Of a DNA stretch of 64,000 nucleotides, positions 23,776 to 31,221 are shown piece by piece. Below the pieces are notes generated by a model, which was given only the letters and a program-made list of their open reading frames with translations, was not told the origin of the DNA and did no database searches. The DNA comes from an uncultured Oscillibacter sp. (GTDB lineage: Bacteria; Bacillota; Clostridia; Oscillospirales; Oscillospiraceae): positions 1 to 64,000 of the forward strand of contig NZ_URDP01000005.1 of NCBI RefSeq assembly GCF_900546705.1. The letters are read 5' to 3'. The position numbers and the translations under genes are program-made. The first letter of the stretch is position 1. Each line of letters starts with the position of its first letter.

Positions 23776-24237
23776 ATGACGAGAATTTTGTTTGTGTGCC
23801 TGGGCAACATCTGCCGCAGCCCCATGGCCGAGTATATCCTGCGGGAGCTGGTGCGGCAGGCGGGGACGGAGGCGTCGTTTGTCATCGACTCCGCCGCCAC
23901 CAGCGACGAGGAGACCGGCAACCCGGTCTACCCGCCGGCCCGGCGCAAGCTGACGGAGCACGGCGTCCCCTGCGGCGGCCACACCGCCCGGCAGCTGCGC
24001 CGGGAGGACTACGGCCGCTACGACCTGCTCATCGGCATGGACGAGGCCAATCTCCGGGCCATGCGCCGGATCTGCGGCGGCGACCCGGCGGGGAAGATCC
24101 GGCTGCTCATGGACTACACCCGCCGGCCCGGCCAGGTGGCCGACCCCTGGTTCAGCGGGGACTTCGAGGCGGCCTACCGGGACATCCGGGCCGGCTGCGA
24201 GGGCCTTTTGACGGCTTTGGGGGAACAGAAGGCATAA
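23776..24237 (+). CDS. low-molecular-weight protein tyrosine phosphatase
   Basis: A 153-residue protein. The P-loop CLGNICRS (Cys8, Arg14) opens the protein and the general acid is Asp123 in DPWFSGDF. It dephosphorylates tyrosine, or possibly arginine, on target proteins. It is co-directional with and 18 bases after cls, so likely the last gene of the GT8-cls operon. The tandem BY-kinases at 45.5-48.4 kb could supply substrates, but no direct link is visible. Confidence 0.9.
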   Translation: MTRILFVCLGNICRSPMAEYILRELVRQAGTEASFVIDSAATSDEETGNPVYPPARRKLTEHGVPCGGHTARQLRREDYGRYDLLIGMDEANLRAMRRICGGDPAGKIRLLMDYTRRPGQVADPWFSGDFEAAYRDIRAGCEGLLTALGEQKA

Positions 24238-24246
24238 TTTCATAAG

Positions 24247-24294
24247 AAAAAAACCGGGTCACGCTGCCAGACAGCTGCGTGACCCGGTTTTTTT
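24247..24294. terminator. strong bidirectional terminator
   Basis: ACCGGGTCACGC (24253-24264) pairs with GCGTGACCCGGT (24277-24288), with A and T runs on either side. It ends the phosphatase operon and also blocks leftward transcription from the promoter at 24374-24402. Confidence 0.85.
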
Positions 24295-24306
24295 TTCGCC
24301 GTTCGG

Positions 24307-24339
24307 GGCAAAGTTCCGAAAGTAATCCACTTTCGGAAC
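24307..24339. repeat. left inverted repeat of the invertible segment
   Basis: 33 bases that are the exact reverse complement of 25484-25516. Inside is a recombinase-type core: arms GTTCCGAAAGT and ACTTTCGGAAC (11 bp each) around the asymmetric spacer AATCC. Two 11-bp arms around a 5-8 bp spacer is the standard layout of a tyrosine recombinase crossover site. Confidence 0.85.
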
Positions 24340-24373
24340 CGCAAGAGCATAGAGCACCCCCAAGTTATTTTTC

Positions 24374-24402
24374 ATTATAGTCAAACTGGAAAGTGTTGTC
24401 AA
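24374..24402 (-). promoter_or_regulatory. consensus promoter inside the invertible segment, pointing left
   Basis: On the minus strand TTGACA (24397-24402) and TATAAT (24374-24379) are separated by 17 bases, a perfect sigma-A consensus. About 20 bases downstream are GGGGG (24357-24361) and an ATG at 24350-24348. In the present orientation the transcript runs out through the left repeat into the terminator at 24247-24294, giving a 36-codon dead-end frame. Confidence 0.8.
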
Positions 24403-24485
24403 TCCACAGCGCGTGAAAAAAACACGCCGGGCCCCGCACTTGTTTACTGCGAAGCCCCGGCGGATCAAAGAAAGGATGATTCCAC

Positions 24486-25478
24486 ATGAACAGATTCTTT
24501 CCATCGGCGGCCGTGCCCCTGAGTCAGGGACGGCAGAAGGGCGCGGTCACGTTTGCGCAGACCGCCGAACGGTGGCTCCTGGACAAAAAGTCCGCGGTGA
24601 AGCCCTCTACTTACGCGGTTTACGGCGGCATCCTGGAAAACCACCTGCTGCCGCCGCTGGGAGCTCTGGACATCTCCGGCGCAGGTGCCTGGGATCTGCA
24701 GCGCCTGCTCTCGGACATGCTGTTGGCCGGGCGCCGTGACGGCACCGGCGGCTTGTCCCCCAAGACGGTGGCGGACATCCGGGCGGTGCTGTGCCTGGTG
24801 CTCCGGTACGCCCAGGACCGGGGGCTGTGCGCCCCAACCGCCCGGGCGCCGCTGCCGGTGAACCCCGTCCAGCGCACCCAGGTGCTCACCCGGGCGGAAC
24901 AGCGGCTTTTGGAGCAGTGCCTGCTGGAAAAGGCCGAGCCCTTCCGCACCGGCGTGTTGCTGGCGCTGTACTCCGGCGTGCGGATCGGGGAGCTGTGCGC
25001 CCTGCAGTGGAAGGACTTCTCCTTTGCCGACGGCACCGTGCGGGTGGAAAAGACGCTGCTGCGGGTGCGGGACTCCCGCCCGGAGGCGCCGGGGCGAACC
25101 CGGGTTGTGCTCCAGCGGCCCAAGACCCCCAGCTCCGAGCGGACCATTCCTCTGCCCCGCCAGATCCTGGGCCGCTGCGCCCAGGTGTGCCGCCGGCCGG
25201 AGGATTTCGTCCTCACCGGCAGCGGACGGTACATGGAGCCCCGGGCGTGCCTGAAGCGGTACAAGCGCCTTCTGGTCCAGGCTCAGGTGGCCGACCACAC
25301 GTTCCACGCCCTGCGCCACACCTTCGCCACCCGCTGCGTGGAAAGCGGCTTCGACACCAAGTCCCTCAGTGAGATCATGGGCCACGCCAGCGTCCGCATC
25401 ACCATGCAGCGGTACGTGCACCCCTCCATGGAGATGAAGCGCCGCCAGATGGAGCGGCTGACACTGCTGGAGGGCTGA
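24486..25478 (+). CDS. tyrosine recombinase of the invertible segment
   Basis: A 330-residue XerC/XerD-like recombinase. A SAM-like core-binding domain (about 20-125) precedes the catalytic domain. Catalytic residues are in YSGVRIGELCALQW (Arg), HALRHTFATR (His-x-x-Arg), IMGHASVRITMQRYVH (His, and Tyr nucleophile). It ends five bases before the right inverted repeat and lies wholly between the two repeats, so it probably inverts its own segment. AAAGGATG precedes the ATG. It is unrelated in detail to the element integrase at 3504-4742. Confidence 0.9.
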   Translation: MNRFFPSAAVPLSQGRQKGAVTFAQTAERWLLDKKSAVKPSTYAVYGGILENHLLPPLGALDISGAGAWDLQRLLSDMLLAGRRDGTGGLSPKTVADIRAVLCLVLRYAQDRGLCAPTARAPLPVNPVQRTQVLTRAEQRLLEQCLLEKAEPFRTGVLLALYSGVRIGELCALQWKDFSFADGTVRVEKTLLRVRDSRPEAPGRTRVVLQRPKTPSSERTIPLPRQILGRCAQVCRRPEDFVLTGSGRYMEPRACLKRYKRLLVQAQVADHTFHALRHTFATRCVESGFDTKSLSEIMGHASVRITMQRYVHPSMEMKRRQMERLTLLEG

Positions 25479-25483
25479 GTCCC

Positions 25484-25516
25484 GTTCCGAAAGTGGATTA
25501 CTTTCGGAACTTTGCC
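25484..25516. repeat. right inverted repeat of the invertible segment
   Basis: Exact inverted copy of 24307-24339, with the spacer reading GGATT. It ends 52 bases before the AP2-domain gene start. Confidence 0.85.
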
Positions 25517-25568
25517 ACCTCCTTGCAGGCGTCCGCCGGAGCGGACAGGCCGGAAGGTGAGGCGCGGC

Positions 25569-26399
25569 ATGAAAAACGATTTGCGGGGTCAGCGGTTCGG
25601 CCATCTGACGGCCCTGGAGCCCACTGCCCGGCGCAGCCGGGGGTGCGTGGTCTGGCGCTGCCGGTGCGACTGCGGCGCAGAGGTGGAGGTGGACAGCCGC
25701 CGCCTCAAGCCCGGGGCCCAGCTCAGCTGCGGCTGTGCCGCCCCGGTTCCCGGGGACCTGACCGGCCGTCGGTTCGGCCGCCTGACGGTCCTGAACAAGA
25801 CCGGGCAGCGGGCGGCCAACCGCTCCGTGATCTGGCACTGCAAATGCGACTGCGGCGCGGAGGTGGACGTCCCCCGGGACAAGCTGCTCTCCGGCCAGAA
25901 GACCAGCTGCGGCTGCGGCAGGACCCCGCCCCGGAAGGACTGGGTGGGCCGCCGGTTCGGCAGTCTCACCGTCACGGCCTACGCCGGGAAGGAGGCGGGC
26001 AGCCACCTGTGGCGCTGCAAATGCGACTGCGGCGCGGAGGTGACCGTCCGGCAGTCCAATCTGCAAAGCGGCCAGACCACCAGCTGCGGCTGTGCCCGGT
26101 CCCGGCGCCGGGGCCTCCACTTTGTGGACGGCACGCTGCTGGAGCGGCTGCGGCCCGGCCCGCTGTCCCGGGCCAACACCAGCGGCTACCGGGGCGTGTA
26201 CTTCAGCCGGGCCAAGGGCCGGTGGACGGCCCAGATCATGCTCCGGGGCAGGGACTACTACCTGGGCAGCTACGCCACGGCGGTGGAGGCGGCCCGGGCC
26301 CGGGCGGACGGCGAGGCGCTGTTCCGGGCGGTGCTGGAGCAATATGAATATGACGCCGCCGCACCGCCGGACGAGGCGGGACGGCGGCAGGACGGATAA
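25569..26399 (+). CDS. AP2-domain protein with three CxC-CGAEV zinc modules
   Basis: A 276-residue protein built of three similar modules of about 55 residues (7-56, 66-116, 127-175). Each runs from G-RFG-LT through C-CDCGAEV to SCGC, so each has five or six Cys that could bind zinc. An AP2 DNA-binding domain follows at about 205-252 (SGYRGVYFSRAKGRWTAQI, then YLGSYATAVEAARA). AP2 domains in bacteria are typical of mobile endonucleases and regulators; no nuclease motif is visible here. It lies between the invertible segment and the surface-protein/peptide cassette and could regulate that cassette. Inversion could add 32 residues in frame at its N-terminus. Confidence 0.75.
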   Translation: MKNDLRGQRFGHLTALEPTARRSRGCVVWRCRCDCGAEVEVDSRRLKPGAQLSCGCAAPVPGDLTGRRFGRLTVLNKTGQRAANRSVIWHCKCDCGAEVDVPRDKLLSGQKTSCGCGRTPPRKDWVGRRFGSLTVTAYAGKEAGSHLWRCKCDCGAEVTVRQSNLQSGQTTSCGCARSRRRGLHFVDGTLLERLRPGPLSRANTSGYRGVYFSRAKGRWTAQIMLRGRDYYLGSYATAVEAARARADGEALFRAVLEQYEYDAAAPPDEAGRRQDG

Positions 26400-26460
26400 A
26401 AAAGACGGGCGGCGCCGGGGCTCCGGCGGCCGCAGACATCAAAGCAGGGAGGAAACACAT

Positions 26461-29400
26461 ATGGTACATGCAAGGAAAACAGCAAGAAAAGCCGCGGCGG
26501 CGCTGCTTTCTCTGGTGCTGGTGCTGTCGCTGCTTCCGGCGACGGCCCTGGCCGCCGGGGGAGACGAGGACGGCCTGGTCCTGGACAAGACTGCCGAGCT
26601 CCAGCCAGACGGCACCTACACGCTGACGCTGGAGGCCTACGCCACCGGCAAGGTCACCAACGTGACAAAGCAGGTGCCCACGGACGTGGTGCTGGTGCTG
26701 GACGTGTCCGGCTCCATGGATGAGGCAGTGGATATCCGCGAGGAAACAGGGTACTTTGAGGTATCCCCCGGAACGTACGGTGAGATCTACAATGATAGTG
26801 ATCAGTATTACGTGAAAGATGAAACCAGCGTGATGCGCGAGGTCATCGTCTACCGGCAGTGGATTTTTGACTGGTTCGATTCGTACTATGTCTATACTCT
26901 GAGATACCGGGACGATGATTATAATCTGCATACCATCGGCCAGGAGAGCCAGGAGGCAGGCGCGTCCCTGCCGGAGGATGTGCAGTTCTACAAGGCAACC
27001 TATAAGACGTCGCGCATTGACAAGATCGATGCGCTGAAGGCGTCGGCCAAGGCATTTGTGGATGCTACCGTTTTGAAAAACAGCCAGATTGATGATCCGG
27101 CGGATCGCCACAAGATTGCCATCGTGAAGTTCGCCAGTGACGAGAATGAGAAAACTGGAAACGATTACATGGCAAGCGGTTACAACTATACCCAGATCGT
27201 ACAGGATCTGACTACTGTAAGCGCGGACAATGCTCAGAGCATGAAGGATGAAATCGATTTGTTCCGGGCCAGCGGCGCTACCTCTGCGGACCGTGCCATG
27301 AACCGGGCCAAGGCGGCGCTGGGGTACGATGCGTCAACTGGGTCGGTTCTGAATGACGGCCGCAACAAGGTGGTGGTGTTCTTCACCGACGGTGAGCCGA
27401 CGCATAGCTCTAATTATGATGGAGATGTTGCCCATAGTGCGGTGAATGGTGCTAGGGACTTGAAGGCTGCCGGAGTCACCATCTATACCATTGGCCTCTT
27501 CGACGGGGCAGATGAAGAAGATACGGGCGGTCTTCTCCAAGATCATACCAATCAATTTTTAAATGCTGTGTCCAGCAACTACCCGGATGCGACGTGCCAG
27601 GATTTTTTGGGCATCCATAACATCACTTTGAACTCCGGAGATAACCGGGGTTATTACAAGGCAGCCAAGGACGGCAGCGATCTGGCCAGCATCTTCGAGG
27701 AGATCTCCGAGAGCGTGGGTACCACCGGCGTGGAACTGACGGCAGAGGCTGAGCTGAAGGACATCATCAACAGCGACAAGTTTACTCTGCCGGAGGGTTA
27801 TTCCAAGGATGACGTCACGGTGAAGACCGCCAAGTATACCGGAACGGCAAACAACGAGCGGCAGTGGGCAGTGCCTGAGGCGTTTGCCGGCAATGTGACT
27901 GTCAGCGACGGCACCGTCTCTGTCTCCGGCTTCTCCTACGAGGATAACTACGTGGTGGACGTGGGCGGCACGCACCAGGGCGAGAAGCTGATCGTCACCA
28001 TCCCCGGCGTGGAGGCCAAGCCGGCTGCGGTCACCGGCATGAAGGTCTACACCAACGCCGCCGCTTCCGGTGTGTATGACGGGGAGACGCCGGTGGGACA
28101 ATTCCCCCGCCCTGCGGTGACCATTTCCCAGAAGAGCTACGCCCTGGACTACGCTGCCCCCGTGACGGTGGACTCCGGGGATTGGGGCTTTGACCAGATC
28201 CTCCATGTGGCCACGGACATGAGCGCCATTACGGCCGGTGCGGATGGCAAGCCGGCCTACACGACTTCACTCAATGGTGATCTGCACTACGGCTCCGTGA
28301 ACGTAACCGAGGGCGGCGACAGAGTCACCTACACGCCCACTGCCGACACCTGGGACGGCGTGGACTCCATCTATGTGTTCGGCAAGGACAAGGACGATCC
28401 CGACGACTACAAGTGGCTGCGGGTGAACTTCGTCCCCGCCAACAACGTCTATTACGAGAATAACTTCGAAAGCTACACTACGTCCCAGGCTCCCGGCGGC
28501 GGCCCCTACGGCTACGATCAGAGCTATGCCGGCTATACCGGGGACAGCGGCAACCCGGCGCAGAAACTGATCCCGGGCAATGAGGTGGAGTTCACCTTCA
28601 CCGGCACCGGCGTGGATGTGTACACCCGCACCACCAGTAGGACCGGCACTGTGTACGCCGCACTGGAAAAGAACGGAACGACCATCAAGCGGGTGATCGT
28701 GGATAACCTGGCGGTCTCCGACAACTACTACCAGATCCCCTCCGTGACCTTCACCGGCCTGACCTACGGTACCTATACCGTCACCCTCAAGGCCACCGCT
28801 GCCGTGGGCGACCGCACGGAGTATTACTTCGACGGCTACCGGGTCTACCAGCCCGCGGATGAGGATGACAACATCGTGGCGGAGATCTACGGCGCCGACA
28901 GTGAGCTGAACTCCCAGTTCATCTCCGTGCGGAATATCCTGCTCAACAACGACCAGGCGCTGGATATGACCAGCACGTTCGGCGACCAGGGAGAATCCGC
29001 CGTGTTCATCGATCAGATGCCGGACGGCAGCAATGAAACTACCGAAATCGAGTCCTACGAGGACTACGGCCCCAAGAACGAGGTCTACCTGGCCAAAGGT
29101 CAGTTCGTGGTCATCGACGTCAGTAAGTACGCCGACTACGGAAAAGACGACATCCATTTCTACCTGGGACTGAAGTCGCCCACCGGCAAGGCTACCACCG
29201 TGACCGTGTACGGAACGGGCGATAGCGGAGCCATGGTGGGCGCCAACGGCACCATTGCCCATACCTCCGATATGTACTATGAGGTGACGCCTGCCGACGG
29301 CAAGATCACCGTGACCAACACCGGTAATGCGATCCTCTCCATCACCAAGCTGCGGGTGGCGTTCAGCGCAGATTCTCCCTACTACAACGAGGGCGAGGGG

Positions 29401-29988
29401 TACAAACCCATGCTCTTTGCAATGAACATGCGGGATGTGGTGGACTTCCTGTCCTATCTGGAGGAATATGTGGAGGTCACCGAGACCATCGTGCCCGTCC
29501 AGGACGGCAACGTGGTGGAGCTGGAGCCTGTGACGCCCGAGGAGCCTGTGATTCCCGAGGAGCCTGTGGAGCAGCCTGAGGTTCCCGAACAGCCTGCGGA
29601 GCCTGTGGATCCCGGCTTCACCGTGGATCCTGAGCAGCAGCCCACGGAGCAGCCCGAGCAGCAGCCCGGCGAGACCCAGGAGCCCACGGAACAGCCCGAG
29701 GAGCAGCCCGGCGAGACCCAGGAGCCCGAGGAACAGCCCGAGCAGCAGCCCGGCGAGACCCAGGAGCCCACCGAGCAGCCCGAGCAGCAGCCCGGCGAGA
29801 CCGAGCAGCAGCCCGAGACCGGCGTGGTAGCCACCAAGCCCGGCAACGTGGTGGAGCTTCCGCCCCAGACCGTGGAGGAAGCGCCCGAGCAGGAGAGTGA
29901 GCAGACCCCGGCCCAGCCCCAGAAGACCTACGGCGAGATCTGGGCCGAGCAGAAAAAGCAGATGGAACTGCAGGAAAAGGAGGGGTGA
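26461..29988 (+). CDS. large secreted VWA-domain surface protein
   Basis: A 1,175-residue protein. A Sec signal peptide occupies about 1-32 (hydrophobic LLSLVLVLSLLPATALA). A von Willebrand A domain starts near 75 with MIDAS DVSGSMD (Asp81). Beta-rich domains follow. A C-terminal domain (about 660-985) is shared with the protein at 56136-60266. A Pro/Glu/Gln repeat tail (about 1020-1123, units of EQPEQQPGETQEP type) ends the extracellular part. There is no LPXTG or SLH anchor. The VWA-coding stretch 26740-27600 has lower GC than its flanks. GGGAGG precedes the ATG. It leads the cassette peptide-kinase-radical SAM. An adhesin-like role is inferred. Confidence 0.85.
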   Translation: MVHARKTARKAAAALLSLVLVLSLLPATALAAGGDEDGLVLDKTAELQPDGTYTLTLEAYATGKVTNVTKQVPTDVVLVLDVSGSMDEAVDIREETGYFEVSPGTYGEIYNDSDQYYVKDETSVMREVIVYRQWIFDWFDSYYVYTLRYRDDDYNLHTIGQESQEAGASLPEDVQFYKATYKTSRIDKIDALKASAKAFVDATVLKNSQIDDPADRHKIAIVKFASDENEKTGNDYMASGYNYTQIVQDLTTVSADNAQSMKDEIDLFRASGATSADRAMNRAKAALGYDASTGSVLNDGRNKVVVFFTDGEPTHSSNYDGDVAHSAVNGARDLKAAGVTIYTIGLFDGADEEDTGGLLQDHTNQFLNAVSSNYPDATCQDFLGIHNITLNSGDNRGYYKAAKDGSDLASIFEEISESVGTTGVELTAEAELKDIINSDKFTLPEGYSKDDVTVKTAKYTGTANNERQWAVPEAFAGNVTVSDGTVSVSGFSYEDNYVVDVGGTHQGEKLIVTIPGVEAKPAAVTGMKVYTNAAASGVYDGETPVGQFPRPAVTISQKSYALDYAAPVTVDSGDWGFDQILHVATDMSAITAGADGKPAYTTSLNGDLHYGSVNVTEGGDRVTYTPTADTWDGVDSIYVFGKDKDDPDDYKWLRVNFVPANNVYYENNFESYTTSQAPGGGPYGYDQSYAGYTGDSGNPAQKLIPGNEVEFTFTGTGVDVYTRTTSRTGTVYAALEKNGTTIKRVIVDNLAVSDNYYQIPSVTFTGLTYGTYTVTLKATAAVGDRTEYYFDGYRVYQPADEDDNIVAEIYGADSELNSQFISVRNILLNNDQALDMTSTFGDQGESAVFIDQMPDGSNETTEIESYEDYGPKNEVYLAKGQFVVIDVSKYADYGKDDIHFYLGLKSPTGKATTVTVYGTGDSGAMVGANGTIAHTSDMYYEVTPADGKITVTNTGNAILSITKLRVAFSADSPYYNEGEGYKPMLFAMNMRDVVDFLSYLEEYVEVTETIVPVQDGNVVELEPVTPEEPVIPEEPVEQPEVPEQPAEPVDPGFTVDPEQQPTEQPEQQPGETQEPTEQPEEQPGETQEPEEQPEQQPGETQEPTEQPEQQPGETEQQPETGVVATKPGNVVELPPQTVEEAPEQESEQTPAQPQKTYGEIWAEQKKQMELQEKEG

Positions 29989-29994
29989 GCGCGT

Positions 29995-30261
29995 ATGAAA
30001 GCCAAATATGTCAAACCGGATCTGTTGGTGGAGTCCTTCACCCTGATGCAGAACATCGCCAATACCTGCGCAGGCGCTGCCGGCAGCACCCTGGGACATC
30101 CCACGTTTGGGGATGGGGACAACTGCGGCTGGAGCCTGGGCGGTGCGGCCATACTGTGGGTGAATGCCGGAGCCTGCGATGACCTGGTTGACCCGAATAC
30201 CGAGGTCAACGGCATCTGCTACAACAATCCCAATGGCGGACTGAGCATCTTCGGATCCTGA
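29995..30261 (+). CDS. four-cysteine RiPP-like precursor peptide 1
   Basis: 88 residues. The leader KYVKPDLLVESFTLMQNIANTC is very similar to that of peptide 2 at 53832. The Gly/Asn-rich core contains Cys25, Cys44, Cys61 and Cys75, and the C-terminal residue is Ser88. The block around the last two Cys (NAGAC, then ICYNN) aligns with peptide 2 (NNGVC, then YCYTN). It has its own GGAGG ribosome site overlapping the end of the VWA gene. An HprK-like kinase and a radical SAM/SPASM enzyme follow. That it is a modified peptide is inferred from these neighbours. Confidence 0.7.
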   Translation: MKAKYVKPDLLVESFTLMQNIANTCAGAAGSTLGHPTFGDGDNCGWSLGGAAILWVNAGACDDLVDPNTEVNGICYNNPNGGLSIFGS

Positions 30262-30272
30262 CAACCAAAAAC

Positions 30273-30326
30273 CTGCCGCCTGTGCGGCAGCCGGAACGGG
30301 CAGCCGTGGCGACATGGCTGCCCGTT
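30273..30326 (+). terminator. tandem hairpins between precursor and kinase genes
   Basis: CTGCCG/CGGCAG (30273-30290) is followed by an 11-bp stem AACGGGCAGCC with GGCTGCCCGTT (30295-30326). Only TTCAT follows, so partial termination or mRNA stabilisation seems more likely than full stop. This would give more precursor than enzyme. Confidence 0.5.
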
Positions 30327-30342
30327 TCATGCAAGGAGGACT

Positions 30343-31221
30343 ATGCGTTATTGGATGACCCTGGCGGGCAGGACCGCCCTGGTGGAGACCTTCGCGCCCC
30401 TGCGGCCCACGGCGGAGTCGGTTCCCTTCCTGCGCCTTCTGCCGGAGGGGGAGGCCCCGGCGGCGGACCTGACGGTGCGCCTGCGGCCGGTACGGACGCT
30501 GGAACCCCTGCCCCCCGGCGGGCACTGGGAGGCGGATCAATACTTTCTCTCCGGTCCGGCGGGCATGCGCATCTACACCTGCGCCCTGCGGGGCCGTCCG
30601 CCCTACGCGGTGACCGAGTGGCACCGGGGGGAGCGGACGGTGGAGTGCCGGTGCCTGGAGGACCGGGCGGGGGAGTACGGCTTCATGCGCAGCGTGTGGA
30701 CCCTGACCGGCGTGGAGACGCTGCTGCTCACCGGCGGGGGACTGCTGCTCCACGCGGCCCTGATCCGCACGGCGGCGGGGGCCGTGGCCTTCACCGCCCC
30801 GCCGGGGACGGGCAAGTCCACCCAGGCAGAGCTGTGGCGCCGCCACCGGGGGGCGGACATTCTCAACGGGGACCGGGCGGGGCTGATGCCCCGGGAGGAC
30901 AGCTGGGCGGCCTGGGGACTGCCCTGCGCCGGCAGCAGCGGCATCTACCGCAACGAGGGGGCGCCCCTGGCCGCCGTGGCGGTGGTGCGCCGCTCGCCGG
31001 ACAACCGGGTGACCCCCCTGGGCCCGGCCCGGGCCTTCGCCGCGCTGCTGCCGGAGATCTGCGTCCACCGCTGGGACCGGGACTTTACGGAGGAGGCGGT
31101 CACGGCCCTGGAGGCCCTGGTGACCCGGGTGCCCGTGTACACGCTGGAATGCCGGCCCGACCGGGGCGCCGTGGAGGCGCTGGCGGCGGCGCTGGAGAAA
31201 GGGAGGAAGCAACCATGGTAA
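30343..31221 (+). CDS. HprK-like peptide kinase 1
   Basis: A 292-residue protein resembling the catalytic half of HPr kinase. The P-loop is APPGTGKSTQAELW (GKST at 157-160), preceded by LLLHAALI and followed by ILNGDRAGL, a pattern shared with the kinase at 54082. The N-terminal 120 residues are divergent. In lasso-peptide clusters such homologues phosphorylate the C-terminal Ser of the precursor; both precursors here end in Ser. AAGGAGG precedes the ATG. It overlaps the radical SAM start by seven bases. Confidence 0.75.
   Translation: MRYWMTLAGRTALVETFAPLRPTAESVPFLRLLPEGEAPAADLTVRLRPVRTLEPLPPGGHWEADQYFLSGPAGMRIYTCALRGRPPYAVTEWHRGERTVECRCLEDRAGEYGFMRSVWTLTGVETLLLTGGGLLLHAALIRTAAGAVAFTAPPGTGKSTQAELWRRHRGADILNGDRAGLMPREDSWAAWGLPCAGSSGIYRNEGAPLAAVAVVRRSPDNRVTPLGPARAFAALLPEICVHRWDRDFTEEAVTALEALVTRVPVYTLECRPDRGAVEALAAALEKGRKQPW

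Larger units (their letters stand above)
24340..25483. other. predicted invertible DNA segment
   Basis: A 1,144-bp segment between the two exact 33-bp inverted repeats. It holds one tyrosine recombinase gene reading right and one outward promoter reading left. Inversion would place the promoter, its ribosome site and ATG against the right repeat, reading toward the AP2-domain gene at 25569. In the sequenced orientation that gene is not served by this promoter. Confidence 0.7.

Noticed and set aside
24259..24504. An 81-codon minus-strand frame across the left repeat
   Set aside because: Its start overlaps the recombinase gene and its internal ATG overlaps the -10 box, so it lacks a usable ribosome site. 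The better start is the ATG at 24350.
24307..25516. The palindromic repeats as two ordinary terminators
   Set aside because: Neither copy is followed by a T run, the two are exact inverted copies including the asymmetric spacer and flanks, and they bracket a recombinase gene.
29640..29830. CRISPR-like repeats
   Set aside because: The repeats are in-frame Pro/Glu/Gln codon repeats of the surface protein tail, with no unique spacers of fixed length. No CRISPR array or cas gene was seen in the window.
26461..29988. Sortase-anchored adhesin
   Set aside because: The C-terminus ends in a charged helix without LPXTG, membrane helix or basic tail.
28267..31212. A 981-codon open frame on the minus strand across the VWA and kinase genes
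   Set aside because: It overlaps clearly coding plus-strand genes with signal peptide, VWA and P-loop motifs. Long antisense frames are expected in GC-rich coding DNA, and its composition is low-complexity.
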